Notes under the pieces: model-generated | Told to the model about the DNA's origin: nothing | Seen by the model: only the letters and a program-made list of their open reading frames with translations | The model's database searches: none | Program-made: the position numbers and the translations under genes | Assembly (NCBI RefSeq): GCF_900105345.1 | Contig: NZ_FNSN01000003.1 | Coordinates: 496,001-560,000, forward strand | DNA: 64,000 nucleotides | Source: Arthrobacter woluwensis | GTDB taxonomy: Bacteria; Actinomycetota; Actinomycetes; Actinomycetales; Micrococcaceae | Direction of reading: 5' to 3' | Shown: one piece after another, positions 34,431 through 42,918 of the stretch | Position numbering within the stretch: the stretch's first letter is position 1 | Layout: each line of letters begins with the position of its first letter

Positions 34431-34610
34431 GTTCAATTCGATCGTGGTTCGTGACGTGGCGGCACGCGGGAGCCGTCCGCGCTCAGCCACAGAAGATGCC
34501 TCGTGCCCTGAACTGTTCCCCCGGTTCCCATGAGCCGAGAGTCTAGCCGCCGCTCCCGCGCACTCCGCCGGGCACCGCGGAATCCGGCCCTGACCTCGCT
34601 CGTCAGTGCA

Positions 34611-34627
34611 CATAGAATCTCCCTATG
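34611..34627 (+). promoter_or_regulatory. Leaderless promoter and candidate MarR operator
   Basis: CATAG-N7-CTATG is a perfect inverted repeat that includes the ATG start of the MarR gene. TAGAAT within it lies 6 nt before the ATG as a -10 box. Autorepression is likely (inference). Confidence 0.45.
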
Positions 34628-35125
34628 AAGGATGTACGGTGGCTCTCGCCGGCTGAGCGGCGGGCCTGGCTGGCGGTGGTGAGCGTGAGCACGCTCCTGC
34701 CTGCGGCGCTGGACACGGACCTCAACACCCGGGGCCGTCTCTCCCTGTTCGACTACAACGTCCTGGCCATGCTCTCCGAGGCTGACGGGCGGTACCTGGC
34801 CATGAGCGAGCTGGCCGCCCGGACGTCCGCGTCGCTCTCCCGCCTCTCGCATGTCGTCACCAAGCTCCAGGGCCGCGGCTGGGTCCAGCGGGAGTCGCAT
34901 CCCGAGGACGCCCGGGTCACCGTGGCGCATCTGACGGACGAGGGTTTCCAGACCTTGACCCGGCTCGCCCCGGAGCACGTCGAGGTGGTGCGGGAGCTGG
35001 TGTTCGACGCTCTCGACGAGCAGGATGTGGAGGACCTGGCCCGCGTCGGCGAGCGGATCGTGGAACGCCTCAACTGCGACCACTGGATCCTCCGCGAGGG
35101 CCGTGAACTCCAGGAAGGCCGCTGA
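34625..35125 (+). CDS. MarR-family transcriptional regulator
   Basis: 166 aa. The winged helix is at about residues 45-110, with DYNVLAMLSEADGRYLAMSE, TSASLSRLSHVVTKLQGRGW and RESHPEDARVTVAHLTDEG. The dimer helices flank it. The gene is 10 nt upstream of the third SGNH hydrolase gene and likely regulates it together with itself. The start is directly preceded by a TAGAAT -10 box, so translation is probably leaderless. Confidence 0.92.
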   Translation: MKDVRWLSPAERRAWLAVVSVSTLLPAALDTDLNTRGRLSLFDYNVLAMLSEADGRYLAMSELAARTSASLSRLSHVVTKLQGRGWVQRESHPEDARVTVAHLTDEGFQTLTRLAPEHVEVVRELVFDALDEQDVEDLARVGERIVERLNCDHWILREGRELQEGR

Positions 35126-35135
35126 AAGAAGGACC

Positions 35136-35945
35136 ATGACCGACTTCACCACCCGCTATGTGGCACTGGGCGACTCCTTCACGGAAGGGGTCGGTGACGT
35201 CGACCCCACCCGCCCGAACGGCGTGCGCGGCTGGGCGGACCGGTTCGCCGCGCTGCTCGCCCAGGACGCGGGCGACGACGGCGGGGTCGGCTACGCGAAC
35301 CTGGCGATCCGCGGGCGCAAGATGCGCGGGATCCTGGCCGAGCAGATCGAGCCCGCGCTCGCGCTGAAACCCACGCTCGTGAGCATCTACGCCGGCGCCA
35401 ACGACATCCTCCGGCCCAAGATTGACATCGACGCGCTCCTGGCCGAGTACGCGCGGGCCGTCGCGCGTCTCCGTGAAACCGGTGCGCAGGTGCTGCTCTT
35501 CACCGGCTTCGACGCGCGGTCCTCCAAGGTGTTCGGGGCCATGCGCGGCCGGACGGCGATCTACAACGAACTGGTCCGGGGCATCGCCGAGGACCACGAC
35601 GCGATCGTGGTGGACTACTGGCGCTTCGCCGAATACAACGACTGGCGCCTCTGGGGCGTCGACCGGATGCACATGTCCACCCTGGGACACCAGAACATGG
35701 CCGAGCGGGTGTTCCATCGCCTGCGCGGGATCCAGACGCCTGGCGCGGAGCCGGGGCCGTTCACCCCGCCGCTCCTGCCGGCGGCGCCCGTGGTCCCGCG
35801 GGCCGAGGCGTTCAAGGCCAACGCGGCGTGGACGCGCGACGAGGCCGTGCCCTGGGTCAAGCGTCGTCTGACAGGGACCTCCTCCGGGGATTCGCTGAGC
35901 CCCCGCTACCCCCACCTGGTGGACCCGCGCAGTCTGGGCGACTGA
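35136..35945 (+). CDS. SGNH/GDSL hydrolase, paralogue 3
   Basis: 269 aa from ATG 35136 (AAGAAGG upstream); in-frame sequence before it belongs to the MarR gene in another frame. Blocks: ALGDSFTEGVGD (Ser near 14), YAGANDIL (Asn; GAND rather than GGND), DRMHMSTLGH (Asp/His). The C-terminal WVKRRLTGTSSGDSLSPRYP parallels the other two copies. It is co-transcribed with MarR. The three copies in 5 kb suggest local duplication with separate regulation. Confidence 0.9.
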   Translation: MTDFTTRYVALGDSFTEGVGDVDPTRPNGVRGWADRFAALLAQDAGDDGGVGYANLAIRGRKMRGILAEQIEPALALKPTLVSIYAGANDILRPKIDIDALLAEYARAVARLRETGAQVLLFTGFDARSSKVFGAMRGRTAIYNELVRGIAEDHDAIVVDYWRFAEYNDWRLWGVDRMHMSTLGHQNMAERVFHRLRGIQTPGAEPGPFTPPLLPAAPVVPRAEAFKANAAWTRDEAVPWVKRRLTGTSSGDSLSPRYPHLVDPRSLGD

Positions 35946-36250
35946 GCCGGGACCGCGCCGGCCTGCCGGTCGCGGCGGTGGCGGCGCCCGCCGTCGTCGT
36001 GCGGGCGGAACACGCTGATTGGCCTTAATTGACGCGGCCCCGTAGACTTGATAGGCGCTCAGTTGTGTGAAGTGTGCCTGATTGCTCCGGCTTGCAGCGG
36101 ACCTCGCGGTCAAGCTCGCCGGTAGTTAGGGGCTCAAGTCAGCCATTTCTGTTTCCCGTGCTCATCCTTTCAGGGGTGAGGTGCGTGGACGCGACGGCGG
36201 CGCCCGGGATGGAAAACCCTCCCGGTATCACTGACATCGAGGAGTCGATC
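35946..36250 (+). promoter_or_regulatory. Promoter and long leader of the rpmB-rpmG-rpsN operon
   Basis: TTGACG at 36029-36034, 17 nt, then TAGGCG at 36052-36057 makes a plausible sigma-70 promoter. That leaves a leader of about 185 nt before rpmB. The leader has GC-rich segments (36098-36135) able to pair and could hold an r-protein binding structure. I see no Zur-type palindrome in the region. Confidence 0.5.
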
Positions 36251-36487
36251 ATGGCAGCACACTGCCAGGTGACTGGGGCCGAGCCGGGCTTCGGGCACAG
36301 CATTTCGCACTCGCACCGCCGCAACAAGCGTCGGTTCGACCCGAACATCCAGAAGAAGCGCTACTGGGTTCCGTCCCTGCGCCGTAACGTGACCCTGCAG
36401 GTTTCTGCCAAGGGCATCAAGGTCATCGACCAGCGCGGTATCGACGCTGTTGTCGCCGAGATTCTGGCTCGTGGGGTGAAGCTCTAA
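36251..36487 (+). CDS. rpmB: 50S ribosomal protein bL28, zinc-free type
   Basis: 78 aa, [20 protein letters not shown] start and [20 protein letters not shown] end. It has one cysteine only and lacks the CxxC pairs of the zinc-binding form; it closely fits the C-minus paralogue known from mycobacteria. GGAG lies 6 nt before the ATG. It overlaps rpmG by one base (TAATG). Structural part of the large subunit. Confidence 0.97.
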   Translation: MAAHCQVTGAEPGFGHSISHSHRRNKRRFDPNIQKKRYWVPSLRRNVTLQVSAKGIKVIDQRGIDAVVAEILARGVKL

Positions 36488-36657
36488 TGGCAAAGAAGGA
36501 CAAGGACGTACGTCCGATCATCAAGCTGAAGTCCACCGCGGGCACCGGCTACACCTACGTGACGCGCAAGAACCGTCGTAACGACCCGGACCGCCTGGTC
36601 CTGAAGAAGTACGACCCGGTTGTGCGCCAGCACGTCGAATTCCGAGAGGAGCGCTAA
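36487..36657 (+). CDS. rpmG: 50S ribosomal protein bL33, zinc-free type
   Basis: 56 aa, [20 protein letters not shown] start, with the typical [20 protein letters not shown] core and no cysteine at all. The zinc-binding form carries two CxxC pairs. Its ATG shares the A of the rpmB stop codon, so translation is coupled. Followed by rpsN after 2 nt. Confidence 0.97.
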   Translation: MAKKDKDVRPIIKLKSTAGTGYTYVTRKNRRNDPDRLVLKKYDPVVRQHVEFREER

Positions 36658-36659
36658 AC

Positions 36660-36965
36660 ATGGCGAAGAAGTCCAAGATTGCTCGTAACGAGCAGCGCAA
36701 GGTCATCGTTGAGCGCTACGCTGCCAAGCGCCTCGAGCTCAAGAAGACCCTGGTCGACCCGAACGCGACCGACGAGGCACGCGAGGAGGCCCGCCTGGGT
36801 CTGCAGAAGCTGCCCCGCAACGCTTCCCCCGTCCGCGTCCGCAACCGCGACGCCATCGATGGCCGCCCCCGTGGCACCTTCCAGAAGTTCGGCATCTCCC
36901 GTGTCCGCTTCCGCGACATGGCCCACAAGGGCGAGCTGCCGGGCATCACCAAGTCTTCCTGGTAG
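36660..36965 (+). CDS. rpsN: 30S ribosomal protein uS14, long zinc-free type
   Basis: 101 aa, [20 protein letters not shown] start and [20 protein letters not shown] near the end. This is the long (about 100 aa) cysteine-free S14, as opposed to the 61-aa zinc form. It has a GAGGAG ribosome site inside the rpmG end. Last gene of the trio; two hairpins follow. Confidence 0.97.
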   Translation: MAKKSKIARNEQRKVIVERYAAKRLELKKTLVDPNATDEAREEARLGLQKLPRNASPVRVRNRDAIDGRPRGTFQKFGISRVRFRDMAHKGELPGITKSSW

Positions 36966-36971
36966 GACAGT

Positions 36972-37038
36972 GACCCTCTGAGGGTCGCTTCCACCTGAGA
37001 CTGAAGGGCCGGTCATCCGCAGGGATGGCCGGCCCTTC
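36972..37038 (+). terminator. Terminator hairpins after rpsN
   Basis: A small stem GACCC/GGGTC at 36972-36986 is followed by a strong one: GAAGGGCCGG (37003-37012) with CCGGCCCTTC (37029-37038). The second is the likely transcription stop of the ribosomal protein operon. Confidence 0.75.
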
Positions 37039-37088
37039 GCGTACCCGGGTGCAGGGCCACCGCGCCTGGGCTCCGGCCGGGCGCGCGA

Positions 37089-37117
37089 AAGGCCCCCGCT
37101 TGAGGAGCGGGGGCCTT
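37089..37117 (-). terminator. Terminator after tRNA-Gly
   Basis: AAGGCCCCCGC and GCGGGGGCCTT, 11-nt perfect arms around a 7-nt loop. It lies 8 nt downstream of the tRNA 3' end on the minus strand and is followed by TCGCG. Confidence 0.75.
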
Positions 37118-37125
37118 CGGAAACG

Positions 37126-37196
37126 AGGGGCTGACGGGAATCGAACCCGCGTCACCTGCTTGGGAAGCAGGTGCTCTACCATTGAGCTACAGCCCC
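37126..37196 (-). tRNA. tRNA-Gly (anticodon CCC)
   Basis: 71 nt without an encoded CCA. Acceptor GGGGCTG pairs with CAGCCCC, followed by discriminator U as usual for glycine. The anticodon loop reads TTCCCAA, giving CCC (reads GGG). The T-loop GGTTCGATTCC is canonical. Confidence 0.96.
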
Positions 37197-37297
37197 GCGG
37201 CCAGGGCCAAGCCGTGGCAGCACGCCTCAGCTTAGCGCAGCCCGGCGTCGGGTGCGAATCCTGTCCGGGTGCCAGATCCTGGCTCGCGGGAAGCCGC

Positions 37298-38734
37298 TCA
37301 GCGGAAGATGTTGAGGGATCCCCAGCCCTGCCCCACGGTGCGGGCCGGCAGCCACTGGCCGCTGCGGAAACCGTAGTACACCAGGCCGCCGTCGGGCTTG
37401 CGGGCCATCACGCCGCGCGAACCCGGTCCGGCGAAACCGTAGTCCGCCACGAGGGCCGTGAAGCCCTGCCAACCGCTGCCCACCGTGACGGCGGACGTGA
37501 AGGACGCGGCCCCCGTTCCTCCGTAGAGCCGCATGGTCCCGGTGGACATGCGGGCCAGGAGGTCGGTCCTGCCGTCGCCGTTGAAGTCGGTGAGCGTCAG
37601 GAGTGCGCCCTTCCAGCCGGTGCCGATCCTCTGCCCGGCTGACGGCGCACCACCCGAGGTGTTGGCGTAATAGGAGAGGACCCCCGCACTGTCGTACGCC
37701 AGGATGCCTGGCCGCTGCCCGGTCTTCAGCCGGCCCGTGACGAGCGTCCGGCCCGCCCAGCCCCTGCTGATCTCCTGACCGCTTGAGAAGCCTCCGCCCG
37801 TGGCGCCCCGGTAGAGGAGGAGCCGCCCGTCGTTGGTCTGGGCGAGGATGTCGTAGACCCCATCGCCCGTCCAGTCCACCAGATGTCCGGAACGGAATCC
37901 GGACCAGCCGCTCCCCACCACCCCTACGGCGGAGAGGTTGCTGGCAGCCCCCCGGTACAGCCGCAGGTTCCCTGAGCCGTCCACGGCCAGGAGATCCCCG
38001 CCGCTCTTCACCGAGGCGGAGCGTGCCGGGTTGCCGGCGAAGTACTGCTCGAGGGTCGGGATCGAGCGGGCGCGCATGTCCGAGGCGACATCCACGCCCA
38101 CATAGCGCAGGTGCCAGGGCTCGTAGGCGTAGCCGGTGGTGCCGGTGTACCCGTTCGGGTATCGCACGATGAAGCCGAAGCGCCACGCGTTGGCCGCGAC
38201 CCACTGGCCCTCCGGCGTGCTGCCGAAGCAGGTGCTGAGGCCGCAGTTGTAGGTGTTGCCGACGTCGACGGCCAGGCCCGTCTGGTGCTCGCTGTAGCCG
38301 GGGCGGGCGGAGATCGTGCTGGCATATGCCTCGCCGTACTGGCTGACGTAGTAGTTGTACGTGCTCACCTGGGTCTGATAGCTCCGGAACGCGCTGACGA
38401 CGGTCAGGGGCTTGCCCGCGGCGCCGGCCGCGGTGAAGAGGCTGTTCAGCGCCGTGGCGGCCTCACGCCGGAGGGAATAGCCCGTGCCGCGGAAGTTCAC
38501 CAGATCGGACGGGTAGTACTGCGCCGGGTTGAGCGGGCGCTGCTTGTTGACGAGCACCGCGATGCTGGACGCGGACGGCGAGGGGTCCACCGAGGGGAGC
38601 GGATTCCCGGCGGCGTGGGCCGGCGTCGTGAATCCCAGAGCCAGGGCGGCGGCTGCGGCGGCAGCGGCCACCAGGCGCAGTCCGCGCCGCGTGCGGGAAC
38701 CCGGTGATGTGGACACGTGAACGGTTTCGGACAT
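37298..38734 (-). CDS. Secreted VanY-like D,D-carboxypeptidase with VCBS/FG-GAP-type repeats
   Basis: 478 aa from the ATG at 38734 (GGGGG 6 nt upstream). Signal peptide to about residue 41. The zinc peptidase domain (about 60-220) shows SAFRSYQTQ, SEHQTGLAVDV (148-158) and EPWHLRYVG (205-213), which hold the zinc His/Asp/His and catalytic Glu of VanY/VanX-type D-alanyl-D-alanine carboxypeptidases. Residues 225-478 form repeated units with LVDWTGDGVYDILAQ and LTDFNGDGRTDLLARM, i.e. calcium-binding FG-GAP-like blades. It trims peptidoglycan outside the cell, with the blades probably holding it at the wall. Confidence 0.9.
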   Translation of the reverse strand: MSETVHVSTSPGSRTRRGLRLVAAAAAAAALALGFTTPAHAAGNPLPSVDPSPSASSIAVLVNKQRPLNPAQYYPSDLVNFRGTGYSLRREAATALNSLFTAAGAAGKPLTVVSAFRSYQTQVSTYNYYVSQYGEAYASTISARPGYSEHQTGLAVDVGNTYNCGLSTCFGSTPEGQWVAANAWRFGFIVRYPNGYTGTTGYAYEPWHLRYVGVDVASDMRARSIPTLEQYFAGNPARSASVKSGGDLLAVDGSGNLRLYRGAASNLSAVGVVGSGWSGFRSGHLVDWTGDGVYDILAQTNDGRLLLYRGATGGGFSSGQEISRGWAGRTLVTGRLKTGQRPGILAYDSAGVLSYYANTSGGAPSAGQRIGTGWKGALLTLTDFNGDGRTDLLARMSTGTMRLYGGTGAASFTSAVTVGSGWQGFTALVADYGFAGPGSRGVMARKPDGGLVYYGFRSGQWLPARTVGQGWGSLNIFR

Positions 38735-38937
38735 GAGCAACCCCCTGTGCAGTCAGGCTCATCATCCCCTTGATTTCCGGCGGGTGGAAGAGGCGCGACG
38801 CGGGAGTTCTTCGTGACAAGGGATAACCATTCGGTAAAACCTGCCCCGAAGTCCTGGTTGTACCTGCAAGTGAAACGTATTCTTTTTTGTGCCTTGATCG
38901 GGGGATACGGGCTGTTGACGACTCTCGAGGAAGGACT

Positions 38938-39393
38938 ATGGCAGTGGTGCATGCGTCGCATGATGTGCTCATCCGTTGTGATGCGCTCTCTGTCTTCAGC
39001 TTCCTCGCGGACGGCGCGAACAACCCCCGCTGGCGGGAGGGTCTGCGTTCCGTGATCCTGCGCAGCGGATCGCCGGGTGCCGTGGGCGCCGTCTACCAGC
39101 AGTCGTATGAGCACAGCTCGGCCAGCAGCATCCCCGGCACGTACCGGATCACCGCCTCCCGCAGCGGCGCCGAGCTGGAGTTCGCCGTGCTGTACGGGCC
39201 GGTGGGCACGCGCGGCGGGTACTACCTGAGCACCGAGGGTGACTCCACCCGCGTGCGGTACGCCCTCGATTTCACCCCGCGGGGCTTCCGCCGCTTCTAC
39301 TGGCGCGATTCGCAGCGCATCCTCGAGCAGGAGGTCCGCCAGCTGGAACGTCTCAAAGAAGTCCTCGAGACGCCTCTGGAGCGCGTGGCCTGA
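38938..39393 (+). CDS. SRPBCC-family (START-like) protein
   Basis: 151 aa from the ATG at 38938, with GAGGAAGGA upstream. The pattern ASHDVLIRCDALSVFSFLAD, NNPRWREGLRSV and the long C-terminal helix (DSQRILEQEVRQLERLKEVL) is that of SRPBCC/polyketide-cyclase-like lipid-binding folds. The family binds hydrophobic ligands in a deep pocket; specific function is unknown. The dcd gene follows after 24 nt with its own promoter-like box. Confidence 0.85.
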   Translation: MAVVHASHDVLIRCDALSVFSFLADGANNPRWREGLRSVILRSGSPGAVGAVYQQSYEHSSASSIPGTYRITASRSGAELEFAVLYGPVGTRGGYYLSTEGDSTRVRYALDFTPRGFRRFYWRDSQRILEQEVRQLERLKEVLETPLERVA

Positions 39394-39417
39394 GCCCGGT
39401 GCGGTATTTTTGAGACT

Positions 39418-39993
39418 GTGCTGATCTCTGACCGCGACATCCGATCCGAACTGGCCGCAGGGCGCATCGCTCTGGACCCCTTCGAGCCCTCCATGGTGCA
39501 GCCCTCCAGCGTCGATGTCCGGCTGGACCGGTTCTTCCGCCTCTTCGACAACCACAAATACGCCCACATCGATCCGGCGCAGGAGCAGCCCGAGCTGACC
39601 CGCCTGGTCGAGGTGGACGGCGACGAACCCTTCATCCTGCACCCCGGTGAGTTCGTGCTCGGCTCCACCTACGAGACGGTGACGCTTCCGAACGACATCG
39701 CGGCCCGCCTCGAAGGCAAGTCCTCCCTGGGCCGCCTCGGCCTGCTGACGCACTCGACCGCCGGGTTCATCGACCCCGGGTTCTCCGGCCACGTCACCCT
39801 GGAGCTCTCCAACGTCGCGACGCTGCCCATCAAGCTGTGGCCCGGCATGAAGATCGGTCAGCTCTGCTTCTTCCAGCTCACCTCGGCCGCCGAGCATCCG
39901 TACGGTTCCCGTGAGTACGGCAACCGGTACCAGGGTCAGCGCGGGCCCACCGCCTCCCGCAGCCACCTGAACTTCCACCGGACGGACATCTGA
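39418..39993 (+). CDS. dcd: dCTP deaminase
   Basis: 191 aa from a GTG that follows TATTTT by 7 nt (leaderless-type). Trimeric dUTPase-like fold with [20 protein letters not shown] and [14 protein letters not shown], containing the deaminase active residues, and a C-terminal [15 protein letters not shown] tail. Converts dCTP to dUTP; some actinobacterial enzymes go on to dUMP. Cytoplasmic housekeeping enzyme for thymidylate supply. Confidence 0.96.
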   Translation: MLISDRDIRSELAAGRIALDPFEPSMVQPSSVDVRLDRFFRLFDNHKYAHIDPAQEQPELTRLVEVDGDEPFILHPGEFVLGSTYETVTLPNDIAARLEGKSSLGRLGLLTHSTAGFIDPGFSGHVTLELSNVATLPIKLWPGMKIGQLCFFQLTSAAEHPYGSREYGNRYQGQRGPTASRSHLNFHRTDI

Positions 39994-39995
39994 GG

Positions 39996-40895
39996 GTGCC
40001 CGGTGCTCTGACGCTGCTGGACGGCGGCATGGGCCGGGAGCTGGCACGACGGGGCGCGCCCTTCCGGCAGCCCGAGTGGTCCGCGCTTGCCCTCATGGAG
40101 GCGCCGGAGCACGTCCAGGCCGTCCACGAGGACTTCATCGGCGCCGGCGCGCGGGTCATCACCACCGACAGTTACGCCCTGGTCCCCTTCCACCTGGGTG
40201 AGGACATCTTCGCGGCCCAGGCTCGGACGCTGGCCGACCGTGCGGGGCGTCTGGCGCGTGCTGCGGCCGACGACGCCGGCTCCGCGGGCGTGCGCGTCGC
40301 GGGCTCCCTGCCGCCGCTGTTCGGCTCCTACCGCCCCGATCTCTTCGACGCCGAGCGTGCGCCGGAGGTGCTGGCTCCCCTGGTGGCGGGCCTGTCCGGG
40401 CATGTGGACCTGTGGCTGGCCGAGACCCAGGGGTCCCTCGCCGAAGTCCGTGCCGTGAAGGCCGGTCTTCCCGACGACGGCCTCCCCTTCTGGATCTCCT
40501 TCACCCTCCGAGATGAGCAGGAGGACGGTCCGGCCGCACTGCGGTCCGGGGAAAGCGTGGCCGAGGCTGCCGAGACGGCCGTCACCCTGGGAGCTGCGGC
40601 GCTGCTGTTCAACTGCAGCCGGCCGGAGGTCATGGGGGCGGCACTCGCGGAGGCGGGCGCCGTCGTCGGGCGGCTGGGGGCGGAGCTGGAGCTCGGCGTG
40701 TACGCGAACGCCTTCCCGCCGCAGCCCGAGGACGCGACGGCGAACGACGGCCTCGACGAGCTCCGTGAGGACCTCGGCCCGGCCGGGTACCTGAGCTGGG
40801 CGGAGCGCTGGCGCGAGCAGGGCGCGGCGATCATCGGTGGATGCTGCGGGATCGGCCCGGAGCACCTCGAGGTCCTGCGGGAACGGCTGAGCTGA
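39996..40895 (+). CDS. Homocysteine S-methyltransferase family protein (MmuM-like)
   Basis: 299 aa from a GTG 2 nt after the dcd stop. Zinc-cysteine sites are visible: LFNCSRPEV (Cys near 208) and the C-terminal IIGGCCGIGPEHL pair (near 285). GGMGRELARRG at the N-terminus matches the homocysteine-binding region. Transfers a methyl group from S-methylmethionine or SAM to homocysteine to make methionine. It is shorter than MetH and lacks its other domains. Converges with the RraA-like gene. Confidence 0.9.
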   Translation: MPGALTLLDGGMGRELARRGAPFRQPEWSALALMEAPEHVQAVHEDFIGAGARVITTDSYALVPFHLGEDIFAAQARTLADRAGRLARAAADDAGSAGVRVAGSLPPLFGSYRPDLFDAERAPEVLAPLVAGLSGHVDLWLAETQGSLAEVRAVKAGLPDDGLPFWISFTLRDEQEDGPAALRSGESVAEAAETAVTLGAAALLFNCSRPEVMGAALAEAGAVVGRLGAELELGVYANAFPPQPEDATANDGLDELREDLGPAGYLSWAERWREQGAAIIGGCCGIGPEHLEVLRERLS

Positions 40896-40934
40896 GTCGA
40901 CCGGGCGCCGCGGGTGATCCGCCCGGGCTCCTGC

Positions 40935-41642
40935 CTACTCCTCGATCTCCGCGCCGACCGCCCGGAGGTAGCGACGGAAGGTCAGTGCCGGGTCCTCGGC
41001 GCGGGCCGCGAGGTATCCGTCGAAGTCGGTCTGCTGCCGGAGGCTCGTGCCCTGCAGCATCCTGAGGGCCTGGCCACGTTCGGTCTCGCGGATCGCGGCG
41101 GCGGTCTCGGCCACTTCCGCGGCGCGGTCGAGCGGGACGAACAGGACGCCGTCGTCGTCGCCCAGGACGACGTCGTCAGCCGTGACCACGTGGTCGCCGA
41201 TCCGCGCCCAGTCCATGGCGTCCGGGGTCCGCGGATCGAGGCGCTGCGGCCCAGCCGGCAGCGCACCGAGGCTGAACACGGGCAACTGGATGGCCCGGAG
41301 CTCCGACGTGTCGCGGTGCAGGCCCCAGATGACCACGCCGGCCAGCCCCGCCTGGCTGGCTTCGAGGGCGACCAGGTCGCCGACGCACGCCTCGTCCGCG
41401 CGGCCGCCGTTGTCCACGACCAGGACGTCGCCGCGTTCGGCGCCGTTGATCACTTCGAGGAAGATGTCGGCGCTGCCGAAGTGCTGCACCGGCCGGGCGC
41501 GGCCGACGACGGCGGCCCCCTCCCAGGGCGCTGTCGTGCCGACGGGGGCGCAGCGTACCTCGACGCCGAGACGCAGGCACGCGTCGGCGACGTGCGGGGT
41601 GCTGAGGTCCTGATACGCCTGTCGCAGCTGCTCGCTGTCCAT
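40935..41642 (-). CDS. RraA-like protein (HMG/CHA-type aldolase or RNase-E-inhibitor fold)
   Basis: 235 aa from ATG 41642, with AAGGAG 8 nt before; in-frame codons above it are not conserved. Blocks: STPHVADACLRLG, GDVLVVDNGGRADEACVGDL and GVVIWGLHRDTSEL. The GDxxVxD and GxxRDxxxL-like patterns hold the metal and substrate residues of the 4-hydroxy-4-methyl-2-oxoglutarate/4-carboxy-4-hydroxy-2-oxoadipate aldolases. Here the Arg-Asp pair is preserved (HRDTSEL), so an aldolase role is possible. Confidence 0.85.
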   Translation of the reverse strand: MDSEQLRQAYQDLSTPHVADACLRLGVEVRCAPVGTTAPWEGAAVVGRARPVQHFGSADIFLEVINGAERGDVLVVDNGGRADEACVGDLVALEASQAGLAGVVIWGLHRDTSELRAIQLPVFSLGALPAGPQRLDPRTPDAMDWARIGDHVVTADDVVLGDDDGVLFVPLDRAAEVAETAAAIRETERGQALRMLQGTSLRQQTDFDGYLAARAEDPALTFRRYLRAVGAEIEE

Positions 41643-41791
41643 GCCGGGGGCTCCTTCATGATTCCGGGATCCTTCGTGTGGCGGGCCGCCCGTGAGGGAT
41701 GCCGGCACGGCGCCACGGAGCCAGTCTCGCGGAAAGTGGCCTCGAAAGATGTAGCCAGTTGGAATCACTGGCCACGGGCCGGGCGACCCTC

Positions 41792-41854
41792 CGTTGTGTG
41801 CTCAGTTGTTGTGGGTTCCAGGGCGGAACACCCGCAACAACTGAGCACGCAACG
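41792..41854. repeat. Hairpin repeat family C, copy 1
   Basis: Arms 41792-41816 and 41830-41854 (25 nt, two T/C differences that leave G-U pairs on the plus strand) around a 13-nt loop. Consensus arm text GTGCTCAGTTGTTG. Lies between the RraA-like gene and the SDR gene. Confidence 0.88.
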
Positions 41855-41900
41855 AGAGCTCACACTGTCGCTGCCGCTCGCCCCCGGCGTCGCGCCTCCG

Positions 41901-42713
41901 TCAGGCGCCCTGGCCCTGCAGAGCCAGGAGCGTCAGCTTCTCCTCGGAGCGCGGCCTGGCTCCCAGGGTGCTGCCGCCGCTGACGTCGAGGGTGGTCCCG
42001 GTGGTCCGTGATGCCCGGTCGGACAGCAGGAACAGCACGGCCTCGGCCACCACGGACGGGTCCGCCACATCGCCCTGCACCGCGAACGTCGACATGTGGG
42101 CGCGCGCCTCGGGGATGCTGAACAGCTCGTGCCCGTTGTCGGTGAACCCGGGGATCACCGCGTTGATGCGGACGCCGCGTTCCGCGAGTGATTCGGCCGC
42201 GTGGAACGCCATGGATTCGAGCGCGGCCTTGCCCATCGCGTACACGATGTCGTCGGGGCAGGAGAAGTGCACGCCCGCGGAGGACACGTTGACGATGGCG
42301 CCGCCCGGCGGCATCCGGAGCGAAAGCCTCTGCGCCAGGAAGAAGGGGGCGCGCACGTTCACGGCCATGTAGGCGTCGAACTGCTCGTGCGTGGCGCTGC
42401 TCAGGGACGGTCCGAGGAGCATCGCCGCGTTGTTGACGAGGGCCTTGAGCTCGCCGCCGGTGCTGCTGAGCGCATCCTCGACGGCTGCGTCCACGGCGTC
42501 GACGGCCTCGGGCGCTCCCAGGTCGCAGGACACCGTGGTGCAGTGGGCTCCGAGCTCATCGAGGGAGAGCTTCAGCTGCTCGGCCCTCTCGTGCTGCGAG
42601 TTGTACTGTGCCACGATGTCGTAGCCCTCGCGGGCCAGCAGGCGGCAGATGTCGCGGCCGATTCCTCCGGTCGCCCCGGTGACGACGGCCAGGGGGCGGG
42701 TCGAGTGCGTCAT
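41901..42713 (-). CDS. Short-chain dehydrogenase/reductase
   Basis: 270 aa. Classical SDR: cofactor loop TGATGGIGRDI (about 13-23), NNAAML (about 93-98), catalytic Ser in IVNVSSAG, and Tyr-x-x-x-Lys as YAMGK. GGxTL at the C-terminus is usual (VSGGSTLG). Many homologues act as 3-oxoacyl-ACP-like or alcohol dehydrogenases; the substrate cannot be inferred. Flanked on both sides by family C hairpins (copies 1 and 2). Confidence 0.92.
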   Translation of the reverse strand: MTHSTRPLAVVTGATGGIGRDICRLLAREGYDIVAQYNSQHERAEQLKLSLDELGAHCTTVSCDLGAPEAVDAVDAAVEDALSSTGGELKALVNNAAMLLGPSLSSATHEQFDAYMAVNVRAPFFLAQRLSLRMPPGGAIVNVSSAGVHFSCPDDIVYAMGKAALESMAFHAAESLAERGVRINAVIPGFTDNGHELFSIPEARAHMSTFAVQGDVADPSVVAEAVLFLLSDRASRTTGTTLDVSGGSTLGARPRSEEKLTLLALQGQGA

Positions 42714-42829
42714 GATGTCCCTTTCAGATGCCGGTGAGGTGCTCTGGTCTCAGCACGAGGCGCGAAAACATGCCGGTTGCCCCGTTTGCTCATCCTAGCG
42801 AGGAGCGGGGACCGGCCGGCCCTGGACGG

Positions 42830-42888
42830 TTGTGTGCTCAGTTGTTGCGGGTTGTGGACGGAAAGACCCACAACAACTGAGCACACAA
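42830..42888. repeat. Hairpin repeat family C, copy 2
   Basis: Arms 42830-42852 and 42866-42888 (23 nt, one difference) with a 13-nt loop, same subtype as copy 1 (AGTTGTTG). Lies between the SDR gene and the sigma-factor gene. Confidence 0.88.
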
Positions 42889-42918
42889 GGCGACGGAGCC
42901 CACAAGGCCGGGCACGCT

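Noticed and set aside
37126-37196. Prophage or island attachment at tRNA-Gly
   Set aside because: The tRNA is intact, no integrase gene is near and no partial tRNA copy is found in the window.
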